DNA of 64,000 nt from Artemisia argyi (taxonomy: Eukaryota; Streptophyta; Magnoliopsida; Asterales; Asteraceae). The DNA is taken from positions 137,707,606 to 137,771,605 of the forward strand of contig CM060698.1 in the NCBI GenBank assembly GCA_030686995.1, written 5' to 3'. A model generated the notes under the pieces. The model was not told the origin of the DNA, did no database searches, and saw only the letters and a program-made list of their open reading frames with translations. The translations under genes were made by a program, and so were the position numbers. Below, one piece after another: positions 44,712-57,795 of the stretch. Within the stretch, counting starts at the first letter, position 1. The number at the start of each line of letters is the position of its first letter.

Positions 44712-46320
44712 TTATCAACTGTTTCTTTGCTTTATGTTTTTTCATCATCTTTTTATTTAATTTATGTTTTTTTTTCTATTTTTTTTAGGAGGATCAATCG
44801 CTATTGAAGTTCGCAACCTTTCAACATATAAGTGAAAGTGAGTTACAACATACTTTCACAGCTTCTTTTATTCAGTTATATGTTTCTGTGTTTACTAATA
44901 GGCTTGGTTATTTACTGTTCCATACAAATGCTGCCAAATACTATAGATTACATACACGCTAGCTACTTATACTACTATATGCATATTGCTCTTTGTTATA
45001 TGATTTTTGCATCTTTAAAAGTTATATATGTCAATGTAAAAAATGCCAACAAATCCAAGGTCCATAATACTAGAAGACTTGCAATCACTAGAAAATTATA
45101 TGTACAATTTAAATGGTACCCATCTATTAGATTTGCAACCTCCCCCCCCCCCCCCCCCCCCAGCTAGATGTTGTAGAGCAGGAAAAATGGGTCAAAAAAC
45201 AGGCACGTTATCGTCAAAGGAAAAACAATAGTATAGCAAACGGCTGTGGGAATGGTAACTATTGTACAGCCGATGGCACATCTCAACTAAAAACTACGCA
45301 GCAAGAGCATGAGGATATATTTAATAAAAATCCTCAACCGCCTACTTTACAAAGTATACAAACAAACCAGAAAAACTTACAAGGAGGCCAGAACTTACTG
45401 CAATAATTGTAAACGGAAAACACCTCCATCTGATGCACCTGCAGTTAAAAGCAACAAAAAAAGGTTAGTGTTACGCATCTATAATACTTTCTTACATCTA
45501 TAACTTTTTCAGAACCTTACTTACTCATTTACTTTGACAGCGTTCGCGTACAGTTACACAAATTTACCAAATCCCAATTGCAACATACAAGAAACTACTC
45601 GAGCCTGTTGCACTACAAATAGCTCAATATGTGGAACAAATACATTGGAATCAACTACCACAAGTTCACACCAATTCATTAATTTACCAGAACCAGATAC
45701 ACATGTACTTGAGAACATCAAAACAAAAGAAGGTATTATATACATGCATCAGGCATATTTCACTGCGTGCTCCAAATTTTAAGAAGACCTAATCGTTATA
45801 GTTATTCATGCAGAATTACCTGTGCCCAACACTGAAGGCTGCTCCCAAATGCAACACCATGTTGTTACTGTACCAAATCCACAACAGTTCATTAATTTAC
45901 CAGAACCAGAGACACATGTATTTGATAACAACAAAAGAAAAGAAGGTATTACATATATGCATAAGCCACATTTCACTGCGTGCCACAAATTTTAAAAATA
46001 CCTAATCGTTATAGTTATTCATGCAGAATTTTTCTCTCATCGTTCAGTACTTGTATCCAACAATGAAGGCTGCTCCCAAATGCAACACCATGCTATTACT
46101 GTACCATGTGATTCAACAACTGAAACTCAAATAATGCATCAACAAGCCAATATGGAAAATCAAATAAAAGGCAGAGCTAAAACACCTTCAACAAATTATA
46201 AAAGGCATAAAAGGCAAACACCATATGAGAATCCAACCAGTGATACAAGTGTGCAACAACTGAAGAGGCGCCGTACAAATACATATTCATTTATGTGTTC
46301 AACAGAAACTAAAAATGAAG
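44712..46320 (+). pseudogene. Helitron Rep/helicase N-terminal exons, copy 2
   Basis: Continuation of the Helitron after the SIRE insertion. The exon at ~45140-45470 (after a C-run) reads LDVVEQEKWVKKQARYRQRK and onward, but two bases are missing near 45404 (AATAATTG versus AATATCATTG in copy 1), breaking the frame. Three related exons follow (ends ~45732, ~45944, ~46320). Each ends GAAG before a GT donor; the introns after the first two share the ATTTCACTGCGTGC and TTATTCATGCAG phrases. This is the poorly conserved, basic, Gln/Asn-rich N-terminus of plant Helitron helicases; the third exon splices in phase to 46427. Confidence 0.65.
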
Positions 46321-47556
46321 GTATACCAATTAACAAAGCATATAAAAGTAGTCAACTTAATTTATTATAACAATATATGGTAAAACATAATTTGTTTCTA
46401 AAATTGTTTATTATTAACCCATGCAGATGTATCGCATTTGTACATTGATTTAGGTGACGCCGATTATGCATATGAACATTGCAATGCAACATTTTGGTAT
46501 AGTGAGAGACTAAAAAGAAATTGTCACCGGTCTTATCCAAAGTATACGAAATGTTGTGGAGGAGGCCAAGTGTGTCTTACAAAGGAAATAGACCCGCCCG
46601 AATTTGTCAAGCACCTGTTCAGAGATAAACAATTCTTAGACAATATCCGTGCGTACAACCAGATGTTTAGTATGACATCTTTTGGTGCAGAAATTGATGA
46701 GTCAATTAACAATGGTAGGGGACCTTACGTGTTCAGAATTTCGGGCCAGATTCACCATTATATAGGCACATTGTGCCCAACCAGTGGGAATGACCCAAGG
46801 TTCCTGCAGCTTTACATCTACGATACTAAAAACGAAGTTAAACATAGAATGGAACCTTTTGGTGGAGTTATGGAGAGCGGGCTGAAACCTGAAATAGTGC
46901 AAGCGTTGATACAGATATTGGATGACAACAATGAGTTGGTGCAAGTGTTCAGAACAGCAAGAGACAAAATTGAGGAAGGAAATATTCCAGAATTCAAGAT
47001 CCAGCTTTACAACGTGACTGGCGCTCAAGAATATCAACTACCTTCTTCCGGAACACTTGGGGCAATCGTCTTTCAGCCTGATGAAAATTCACAGACAGAG
47101 TATGACATGATTGTAGAGTATAAAGATAAGCAACCAAAAAGGATTAACAAACTTCATAGTTTGTATATGTCTCTTCAATTCCCGCTCCTTTTCGTTTATG
47201 GTCAGCCCGGTTACAACACAGACATGACATTAAGACCTATGAATGAAGGTAAGAAAAGAAGCAAGCTGACAATGAATATGTATTACAAATATCAGCTCTA
47301 TGAACGGTTTGACCAATTTGGTCATCTCTTTAGAGGTGGCAGGCTCTTCCAACAATACGTTGTAGTCATCTACTGCACACTTGAACAAGAGAGGCTTGAT
47401 TTTATAAGATCAAAGCAAAATACGCTTAGAGTCGAATGCCTTTCAGGAATATGTGACGCGATGTCAAAAGGAGATCACTTTGGATCTGATATAGGCCGAA
47501 GAATCATACTGCCTTCAAGTTTCACAGGAGGTCCAAGATACATGTATAGCCATTAC

Positions 47557-50500
47557 TGTAACACCCCTAAAATACCGCAGCAGAAGACTGTGTCACTTGG
47601 GGTGCTACTTCATAATACAAAGTACAAGTTATAGAAAATGACCTCTAAATGAGACGTTTTGAAAGTTACCATTCGATTAATGAATTCAAAGTTACAAACA
47701 TGAGATTCCAAAGTATGATACATAAATGTATACAAAATGTTTTGAATGGTAAATGATAAAAAGCGTAACTCTTCAGAATATGCAGCTTGACTCTATGTTC
47801 CACGCATTAGCTATCGCCTTACTAACCTGAGATAAACATGCTAAAGTGTCAACACAATGGTTGGTGAGTTCATAGAGTTTGTCTTAAAACAGTTGAAAAG
47901 CCTATAAAGAATGTTCACACAGCAAAGGCATTGTGAATCCACTCAGTTGCAAGTCCCGTCCATAACAACACTTGCAACCTGTGTGTTCACAACCCACTGC
48001 TAAAATATAGTATGATAAAGACATGTATAAGTTCATGACAACAATTAAGCAATTAGTCGTGAGTCTCTATTCATCTCCGAAGACCTCACTTGGGATCCAA
48101 TTCCCAAAGACAACTGGGAGCCAATTCCCAAAGATAACTGGGAGCCACTTCCCAAAGATAACTACTAGCCACTAAATAGAATAACGCAATTAAGTATAAC
48201 ACAGTCATGTATGTATAGTATAATACAATCAAGTATAAATGTTTTGAGTATTTGTACAAGTAAGCAAGTAGTTGAGCATGTATCTCCCCCAAAGAGTTAA
48301 AACAAGTATGAAAAGAGTAGGGGCTATGACTCACCTTAAGCTTATGTAATGAGAAATAAAAGTGATAGTCGAATCGCGAAAGTCTCTAAGAGTAGCCTAT
48401 AATAGAACGTTGCGACTTAGGTTTGGAGTAATGTCTAAGAATACGAAGACTTGCCTATATATGTCTTGCATAATGTTCATGATGTAGTACTTAGTATATA
48501 GTGAAAGTCTTTAAATATAAATGGTTTATAAAACAAGTATAGGTTGTATATCTCTTACTACCGTTCGGGCCGACATAATTCAGAAGTCATGGAGTAAACG
48601 TTCGAGGAGCCAGGACACTTTAATTCGTAAATCCACAACTCATCTCGACGGCTTACTTAATGAACTCCTCACATGAGGCTCCCTACTATTGTAGTATTTG
48701 ATAAAATATATATAAGTTTTTTATTCGAAAAGTTATATGGTCTTTAACCGTGGCTTTGCCGTGACCTTGGTCATTGTTCCATGGTCTTGAGACTCAACCT
48801 TGGCTTTAGCCATGGTTGTGGTCTTGGCTTTAGGTCATTAGACCTCTTGGTCCCATCTAATTATAACCATTATATAGTTACTTGAATATTTCAAAATAGC
48901 TGTTAAGAAAATGAAGAAAATATATTTCATTATTGATTTTCTGGGCTCGTGCCCCTGATTTTTTGAAGAAAACGTGATTCCGGACAACTTTCGTGTTTTA
49001 ACTTTTTCATAAAACGGACCAGAAGGGCCTCTTTTTGCATGTTTAAGGTTCTGTTACAGAAACATTTGGACAGTTTTGCCGCAAGGTTTCGCTAACTTCT
49101 TTAGGCCATAACTTTTGACTCGGGTACTCGTTTTGGGTGATTCAAATTGCTATGTTTTCCTTGTTAAGTCCTCTTTAACAGTAGGTAAGTGTCAAATATC
49201 ATAGTTATACTATTTTGGTCTTGGTTCTCCATAAAAGTCACTAGTTTACTTGTTTAAATAAAATAAGTTAACATATATATACCATAACTTGTTTTACCAA
49301 TTTTTATATATCATGAACATAATACAAAGACCATATATAGCATGAAAGAAACATAATAAGCATGAAAATGATATTGAGCAAGAAAGTGTAATAGGGTTTC
49401 TTACAACTTTTGGCTTTCTAAAGAAAGGAAGTCAAGTATGAAACTAGGACACTAAACCTATGCTTGCAAACCCTTCACCACAACTCTTGTAACCCTTGCT
49501 AACCTTTACATAACCCTTGTGACCAATTAACTTCAGCCCTAGTAACCTTGTGTAGCTCCTAATTCATCCATGGAATCACCAAATAAACTTAAGAACTAGG
49601 TAGAGAATACTAAGACCTTGAACTTTGTAGTGTAACTTGTATATTGAAATCAAATGGATGATGAAGATGGAATTAGGGGTGGTTCGTTTATATGGATGAA
49701 GCAAGAAAGGAAAATGAGTTTTCTAGTAAATGAAATGAAAGTATATATAAGGTAAATGAGGAGGTGCAAGATTTTAGATATTTTGGAAGCTTAATGGCCA
49801 AGTTTAACACATGTAATGATCTAAGAGCTCTATGCATGAGATCAAGCCACAAGGGTGTGAATCCCCCCCTATTGGCGGTTCACATGGTCTAGGGGGGATG
49901 AGGTGGTCTTTGGTTGATATTATCCTAGATATGTGACTAGTTTTGACTCCGTAAATTGCTAACCGTAAGTTGTTAAGCCACGAAACGTAAAACCGGGTAT
50001 CCTAAAAGTATGAAACTTGAAAGAATGACTAAACTTGTCAATATACTCCATAATAAAATATAAAATGAGTGGTAGGTTCTATTGGAGTGCTAAAACTGGA
50101 AACACGGGTCTAAAACGCGTAATACGTAAAACGTACGAAAGTTGCGTAAAATGGAGAAAAGTAAAATGTAACTTTCTAATAGGATAATAATGACTTAAAA
50201 TGACCTATAATGTCTAGGTTGGGCTCAGTCTGGTGTCGGTTGGTATTTAATGTCCTTAAACTTAAAACCGTAAGACTAAAAATCAAGGAATGATTTATAA
50301 AATCAAGGAATGATTTATAAAATCAAGAAATGATTTTTGGTCAAAGGAGGAGGGAAAAATATGTTGACTTATTCCAAAAATGTGAAAACTCAAATTGTCT
50401 TAGAAACGCGGTGCAGGTATAGGCTAAGGTTACGGCTAAGTAAAAGTGCTTAAAAACGAAAATTCCTGTTTCTCACGGCCGATGTTTATTTGGTCATATT

Positions 50501-50833
50501 TTTCTTAGTCATGATTAATTCTCTAATTAATCATGATAGTACTAAACATTTTTCTGATGCGGGGAAAATTAACGCGGTTGAGTTTCGTTGTGCGTAGGAT
50601 TTTTAAATGATGTTTTAACCTAAACGTGTATTTCCTTAATAACTTTCGCGAAAATGATCTGATGAGTGTCAAACTTTTATTTTGCTATGGAAATGATTTA
50701 TCATACGAGAATATGAAATAAAAATCAAATTTCGGAAAAGTGAATAGTAAAAATGAATAGTAAAAGTGAATAGTAAAAATGAATAGTGAAATTTTCGGGA
50801 ATAGAAGTTAACCTGAAAATGTGAATTGTTACA
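47557..50833 (+). repeat. 3.28-kb solo-LTR-like insertion in RepHel
   Basis: Starts TGTAACACCCC and ends GAATTGTTACA (6-bp TGTAAC/GTTACA inverted ends). It is flanked by ATTAC at 47552-47556 and 50834-50838. No gag, pol, PBS or PPT was recognised inside. Its first ~1 kb matches 25178-26188, so this is a repeated family. A long solo LTR of Gypsy type is the simplest reading; a non-autonomous element with unseen short LTRs is possible. Small internal repeats (GGGAGCCA(A/C)TTCCCAAAGA near 48105-48165; AATCAAGGAATGATTTATAA near 50281-50320) occur. Confidence 0.85.
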
Positions 50834-53195
50834 ATTACCTTGATGCATTGGCAATATGCAGAGTTCTTGGTAACCCTCAGTTTTTCATAACTTTCACATG
50901 CAACGTCAACTGGCCAGAAATCAAAAGACGCATGAGAAAATATCCACACCTCACACCAGCAGATAGGGCTGATGTCGTGGACCGCGTTAAAGAACAAGAA
51001 CTTTTTGGCCGTTGCACTGGAGGTATGTGATGTTCTCAACCTCTTATGTTAATTAAATAACTAAATTTTCAGTTTAAATTTTATATTCCAAATGTTATAT
51101 ACATATTCATTTCCATTTTTTTCCATGTAGTTCTATATACAATAGAGTTCCAGAAACGTGGTCTCCCGCACCGTCATACACTCTTATGGATAGATGCACG
51201 AGATAAAATAAAAAATCCAGAAGAAATTGACAAATTCATTTCTGCGGAATTACCGGATAAAGCATCTGATCCAGAAGCATACAGAGTTGTTGCAGATATG
51301 ATGATGCATGGGCCATGTGGAAATGCTAAACCAAACGCTTCATGTATGCAAGAAGGCGTTTGCAGCAAACACTTTCCAAAAAAATATAATGACGCAACTT
51401 ATTTTGATGATAATGGCCATGTGCATTGTCGAAGAAGAAAAACAGAATGTTATGTCACAAGGGGCGAGTTCAGATTAGAAAATACACAAGTTGTACCTTA
51501 CAATCACCTACTTTGTCTCATGTTCCGTGCTCACATTAATGTTGAGTATTGTGGCTGGAGCATGTTGATAAAGTACTTATTCAAATATATTTCTAAAGGA
51601 ACAGACCGGATTTGTGCACGCATCGTAAGACCAATCGGTGATCCAGGCACATCATCATCTGCTCCAAAGATACAAATAGATGAAATAAAAAACTTTATTG
51701 ACGGCCGCTTTATTTGTCCAAACGAAGCATGTTGGAGGATACTTGATTTTCCAATACACCATAAGGAACCAGCCATGCAAATACTAGCAGTTCACCTTGA
51801 AGGTATGCAGCAGATCACTTTTCGTGACAAAGAACCTCTTGGATACATTGCTACAGACGATGGAAGAAAGCAGACAACTTTGACGCAATGGTTTGCATAT
51901 AATGAAAATTTTACAGACGGAAGGCATCTTACGTATTTAGATTTTCCTTCTGAGTTTGTATGGTATGAGAATACAAAGACATGGAGCCGTAGGAAGCTCA
52001 AAACAAAATATTCTATTGGAAGGCTGGTATACGTGCACCCAACTGCAGGAGAACTCTTCTATTTCCGAATGCTACTCGGTCACCAGAAAGGTTGTAGATC
52101 CTTTGTTGACGTCCGTACCGTCAACAATAAGGTCTACCATACATATCGTGCAGCATGTTAGGCTATGGGTTTACTCGATGATGACAGGGAATGGGATATA
52201 GTACTACAAGAGGCAGCAACATCTGCAACAGCTGCTCAATTACGCACACTTTTCGCTCACATGTTGATTTACTGTGAAGTTGCAGAGCCTGTAAAACTTT
52301 AGGAAAGGCAGTGGCATCTTATGGCAGACGACATACCAGCAAAAGCGGTAAAAACAAGTGGCGTTAGAGACCTACACGTAAACAGCCTAGAGACAAAGGA
52401 CTATATCATTTACGAAATAGAAATGATCCTCAACAGCCGTTCAAAATCAGTGAAAGAGTTGGGTTTCTCTTTGCCTCCACAGCATCTAATTGACGATTTG
52501 CATAATAGATTGTTAATGGAAGAAAGAAACTACAACCGTGACAAATTGAAAAACGATGTGGCGTTCAGAAGGAAAAATTGCGTTGGCTGTAACATCATCA
52601 GGTATCGCGTCATTGCTCTTACCATCTGGCCGGACGGCACATTCAAGGTTCAAAATTCCGTTAGATTTGGCTGACGAATCAATGTGTAACTTTAAAAAGA
52701 ATACAATGATGGCTAAATTACTTATCGAAACAGATCTGATCGTGTGGGATGAAGCACCGATGAATGACCGCCGATGTTTTGAGGCACTTGATAGAACATT
52801 ACGAGATATTCTAAGCAACCAAGAAAAGCCGTTTGGTGGGAAGACGATTATGTTAGGCGGAGATTTCAGACAGACATTGCCAGTTAAAAAAAAAAGCAAC
52901 AAAATCCCAGGTCATTGCGTCATCAATTGCAAGATCACACTTATGGCGGCATTTTAAACTGTACAAACTTACACAGAATATGAGGGTGCTAAAACCAAAC
53001 CTGAGTGAAAATGAAAGAAGATAAGCAACTGAATTTTCCAGGTGGCTATTAGATATTGGTGATGGAAAGGCAGGCGAAGCTGACGAACAAGATCCAGAGG
53101 AAATCAGATGGATTTCAATTCCTTCAAAATATCAGATACCAAATGATGAGAACGGTATACAAGAGCTTATTAATTTCATTTATGATGATGAAACA

Positions 53196-53413
53196 TTGAA
53201 GTGGCCAACAACGCAAGTTTTACAAGAAAAAGCAATTGTCTGTCCCAAGAATGAAACAGCTGACGAAGTAAATGAAAAAATTTTGTCAAAATTAGGAGGC
53301 GAACTTGAAGTGGCCAACAACGCAAGTTTTACAAGAAAAAGCAATTGTCTGTCCCAAGAATGAAACAGCTGACGAAGTAAATGAAAAAATTTTGTCAAAA
53401 TTAGGAGGCGAAC
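53196..53413 (+). repeat. 109-bp tandem duplication in the helicase
   Basis: Two successive copies (53196-53304 and 53305-53413) look identical across the unit. 109 is not divisible by three, so the second copy shifts the frame. Each copy encodes the stretch around [20 protein letters not shown]. Confidence 0.95.
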
Positions 53414-54336
53414 CTACAATCTACATCAGCTCAGATGAAGCAATACCCGTTGGAAGAGACGGAGCTGCAACTGAAATGTTATACCCGCCAGAGTATCTGA
53501 ATACATTTAAGTTCCCGGGTTTAGCACCACACAAACTTCAACTAAAAGTTGGAGTGCCAATTATGCTCCTCAGAAATGTCAACCTCGAGGGTGGACTCTG
53601 CAATGGGACAAGAATGATTGTCACAAATCTTATGTCAAAAGTTATTGAAGCAGAGATTATTACAAGAACACGAATTAGAGAAAAAGTGTATATTCCACGA
53701 ATTCCACTCACGCACAAAGACCCAAACTACCCTTTCATTTTCAAACGCAAACAGTTCCCAATAAAAGTATGCTACGCTATGACAATCAACAAAAGTCAAG
53801 GCCAATCTCTCAACAAAATTGGTGTCTATCTACCACAACCAGTTTTCAGCCATGGGCAACTATATGTTGCATTGTCTCGCGCAACATCACCTAATGGTTT
53901 AAAAATCCTTTTGACACCTGATCCTGAACATCCACCACACATGACTAAAAATATAGTATATAAGCAGTTTTTACATAGGATTGATCCACTGCAGGTTCAT
54001 ACTATTTTGTTACACTGCATAATCACTATTACTTTACTATTATGCAACCTTAGTTATACTTTTAAAACTGTTTCTATATTCTACTGCATAATACACTTCC
54101 CCTATGTGCATACTGAATTTATAGTATACATGATTAGTATACTTTGCTGACCACTATTTTCACCCTTGGTTATACTCTTAAAACTGTATCTATAATCTAC
54201 TGCATAATACACTTCCCCTATATACATACTGAATTTATAATATACATGATTACTATACTGTTCTGATCATTATTTTCTAACCCATATGTTACATAAAGTA
54301 AAGTAAGACTAACCGTCTTTTTTTTATCTATGCAGA

Positions 54337-56776
54337 ATGACTGAAGCAACAATTAAAGAACTAAACCCAACCAGTCGAAACAAAATCATTGAAGTAAAAG
54401 TCTACCGCTCATGGATTGGGAGGAATCCACCAGATGTTACAGAAAAAAGTTACCATTCAATCTTGCTAGATAAACAGGTAACTTTAATATGACATATTAA
54501 ATATATAAGATTGCTCTTCTTTTTCAATTTTACTGTGAACAGATACTTTTATGTCAACAGGGTGATGCAATACAAGCAAACATGGAGGTTAGTGAAAAAA
54601 AACAGTTCACTACTTATCTTATCCCTGGAAGAGCTTACCGAATCTCAGGGTTCACATGTACTCCTACAATCAACTGGCAACAAACGTTGGAGAACAAGAC
54701 ATCCCTTTTATTTACCAGATTCACAAAATTTGATCCTATACCACCAACAGGCTTCCCAAATCACTATTTCCGTTTTATCTCTTACAATCGGTTACCTTAC
54801 AAAGTGGTTAATCCAGACGACAAAAGTCAAAAAGTGTATACAGTTCTAACCAGTAACACAACTCATTTCATATTAACATAACATTTTTAAAAAAAAAAAA
54901 GAAAAAAAAAAAGAATAATAATAATATCTTTTTTTTTTTTTTTTTTTTTTTTTTATTCATTTTTGTAACCCCTTCCTTTTTTACCAACTGCAGATTACAT
55001 AGGTTGTTACATCAACTCGGGAAAAAAGGAAGAATGGGGGAACCCAAACAAAGATCAGATGGTACTCCGCCAAATAGAGATCCAAAATCTCAAGTAAGTG
55101 TGATAGAACCAAATTTATAAAAAACCATACGATAAAGAATTGCATACACCAATATACTAATTCTCAATATTCATTTGACACAGCCGGAATTCAGTGGAGC
55201 TAACACTATGGGACGACCTTGCAGAAAGTTTTCCTAAAGAAGAAATTGATGCACTAGAAAAACCAATCATAATAGCAGTTTCTTCCTGTCAAGTTAAAAG
55301 GTTCAGAAACAGCTTTCAACTATCGTCAACACCAGCAACTTACTACTATATAAATCCAAATATTCCAGAACTCCCACAATACATAGCAGAGTAACTCATA
55401 CATTATATCTTACTTAAATAAAATATTTTTGACTACTGCATCTATTAACTATGCCTCTCATATTACACAGATACAAAGTCGCATTCGATCTGAATCCACC
55501 ATTACAAGTTGTCAGACACCCATATCAAGATAAAGAGCAAGAAAAAATGAGGAACAAGGTGCAATTATCTAAACTTTTAACTGAAAATCCAGCAACTCAC
55601 ACTGTAAGTTTTAATCCTTTTCCACACACATTCTTTGAGTTTTTACAAAAGGTACAGACAACAATTGACTCTGATTTATTGTATATCGAAAAAACAAAGG
55701 ATGTTCGTTTTACTTGCGAAGGAACAATCACAGGTCTTGACACATCACGAGATTGGTACTACCCTTCGTGTGTGACATGTCCAAATAAAATACAAGTTAA
55801 TGAAGGAGTCATTGAATGCAGAATACATGGACCGTTACTGGCTCCAACTTACAGGTAACACTATATAACACAATACACTTTTAACATATACATTTATCTA
55901 ATATCATTATCACATATCTACAGATACAATTTTAAAGGCTACGTGACAGATGCAACAGACACAATAATGATGACATTTTTCTCACCAAAAGCAGATGACA
56001 TTGTGGGTACTAAGTCTGAAATATTAGTAAATTCATTACAAAATCCAGACCCGCGAGAATTTCCAGAAAAAATATTAGCAGTCATTGGGAAAAAACACAT
56101 CTTCCAGTTTCATTATAATACAAATACAAGACAAGGAACAATGAGCTTTATATTGGATGAAATACTTGACAAAGAAGACACACAAACCCAAATCCAAGAT
56201 AAACCATCAGGTAAAAAGTGTTTCAAACACTTTCTACAGAATTAACTATAGCACAGTCTTTTTACTTTATTTATTTATTTTTTTTCAACAGGTTCGGGAA
56301 CAACACTAAACATACCTGAAGAACCCCAAACAATCGCTGCACTAGAGTATTGTCCATCAACAATATCGACACCTGCTTCTACACAGCTGCCACAACCACT
56401 ATCACACGTCACCATCAGACACACCGACTCACCAACCAATATCATGCAGTTGAGCATACACCACAAGCTCTGCAATCAACAGAGGAAAATCCACTGCAAG
56501 AAGAACACAATTCAGGTAAATAGTGGTTCATTTTAAAAACTCAACAAAAAAAAGTTATTTATAATCTAGAATACTAAACTCGAACAACAAAAAAACAATG
56601 TTTTCTAAACTTTTAAATAACTATTTCTAACAGGTGCTACACCACCAGCAACACAGCAAGATATTAGCACAATATCGGCAAAAACACCTGTACCAGAAAG
56701 CAGCAAACCTACAACAGTAAAGCGGCAACTCTTCCAAGATAAACCAGGAGAAGGGAAAAAGACCAAAAAAGAATGA
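54337..56776 (+). CDS. RPA1-like single-strand DNA-binding protein (Helitron-borne)
   Basis: Multi-exon gene: 54337-54477, 54561-54852, 54994-55093, 55184-55390, 55471-55854 (possibly with a ~50-bp intron at 55603-55650), 55924-56210, 56292-56514, 56634-56776. Splices have GT/AG and keep frame. The protein has OB-fold regions: KIIEVKVYRSWIG to YRISGFTCTPTINW to FRFISYNRLP (DBD-A like), then SVELTLWDDLAESF and SSTPATYYYINPNIPE (DBD-B like), then a zinc-ribbon DBD-C (WYYPSCVTCPNKI ... CRIHG), and a basic tail KRQLFQDKPGEGKKTKKE. RPA70 coats ssDNA during replication. Plant Helitrons are known to carry such genes. No internal stop. It differs from the adjacent RepHel, which is wrecked. Exon limits are by eye. 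Confidence 0.82.
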
Positions 56777-57370
56777 ACGTCTCAAGAAAAGTAAAAACAA
56801 CACCATCTACTGGCCATACTTTTGTTCAACACAGGTTGTTAGACCGTTAAGTTAAATAACTCTTATTGTAAATACGTATGTCACCAAAAAAATTAGCACT
56901 CCAGAAGTGCAACTGATCCCTACTAATAATCGTACCAACCTTTTGTCAAGTACTTCCAGTATATGGAAGCATATATGATATGTATAAGACCATTATATGT
57001 TATGGATTGTCAAATTTAGATTAAGACTACTCTTACTATAAAATAAGCATATGTTTATGCAACTTCATTCAAAATATAAAATCAACTAACTTATGATTCA
57101 TAACAACTATCAAATCATGCTAATTTTTTATCATTTAGATAATCTCTGTAAACTTAAACACATATTTCCACAACATACTAAACACAAACTGATGCCTTTT
57201 ATTTATAGAAACAATATCTTACAATACGTTAATATTATACAATACATAGCACACAGACTAAGACTGAGGTCTTAATGAACAAGGCATCAACATAATACAC
57301 CAACAGACACAAACACTACATGAACTTTTAGCACCAAACACCAATTCACTGACACAAATGACCAATGAAC
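56777..57370. other. Helitron 3' region, no gene recognised
   Basis: AT-rich; lies between the converging RPA-like gene and the minus-strand ORF. A shared 3' UTR/terminator region is plausible but no signal is certain. Confidence 0.4.
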
Positions 57371-57727
57371 TTAATCATGAACTTCCATAACCATGACATG
57401 CCTACGCTTTTCCTCCCGTGCCTCACGCAACACATCAAGCAAATGAAGAAATGCTTGCAAGACCACTCCATTTTTCGCCTATTCCTCCACTAAACACTGC
57501 ATCCCATCCCAATGCGCCACATCAAAATCACTGAAATGTTGCCCCTCTTCAAGCATCGCTCCGAACTGGTCAATTTTTTCATGCAACCCATCACACCATT
57601 CAGTAATCTTTCGAATGAAACCCTGATTTTCACCTAGCTCTTGGACAAACAGATACTTGAAGTAGTCTTTTGACTCATTGGAACCACAAAGTGCTTTTAA
57701 TTGATCAAAGTAAGGTGTAGAAACCAT
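57371..57727 (-). pseudogene. Unidentified Helitron-borne gene, one internal stop
   Basis: From the ATG at 57727 the frame runs 82 codons (FDQLKALCGSNESKDYFKYL ... DVAHWDGMQCLVEE) to TAG at 57479, then stays open in the same frame for 35 more (VLQAFLHLLDVLREAREEKR ...) to TAA at 57371. The continuous, helix-prone composition across the TAG suggests a 118-residue protein with one nonsense change, or a true 82-residue one. A TATA box (CTATATAAG, 57796-57804) stands ~70 bp upstream of the ATG. I do not recognise the family. Confidence 0.5.
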
Positions 57728-57795
57728 TTTTTATCACACAAGTTTAACACTTAGTTTATCAAATGCAGGTGACACTTCTAAACACATGTGCACTC

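Larger units (their letters stand above)
46427..53994 (+). pseudogene. Helitron Rep/helicase (RepHel), split and inactivated
   Basis: Exon 46427-47556 holds the Helitron_like_N region (SMTSFGAEIDESINNGRGPY; ILPSSFTGGPRYMYSHY). After the solo LTR, reading resumes at 50834 with YLDALAICRVLGNPQFFITF. An intron at ~51027-51130 separates this from the HUH motif GLPHRHTLLWID and the tyrosine region LIKYLFKYISKG. Then come stops (TAG ~52160, TAG ~52302) and the Pif1-like helicase: SSGIASLLLPSGRTAHSRF, Walker B IVWDEAPMNDR, GGDFRQTLPV, a frameshift after [16 protein letters not shown] and [10 protein letters not shown]. The Walker A loop (GxGGTGKT) is absent: homology jumps from NRDKLKNDV to RRKN/RSEGKIALAV near 52560. 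The family initiates rolling-circle transposition; this copy cannot. Confidence 0.9.

Noticed and set aside
46702..47037. 111-codon minus-strand ORF
   Set aside because: Antisense shadow of the Helitron N-terminal domain.
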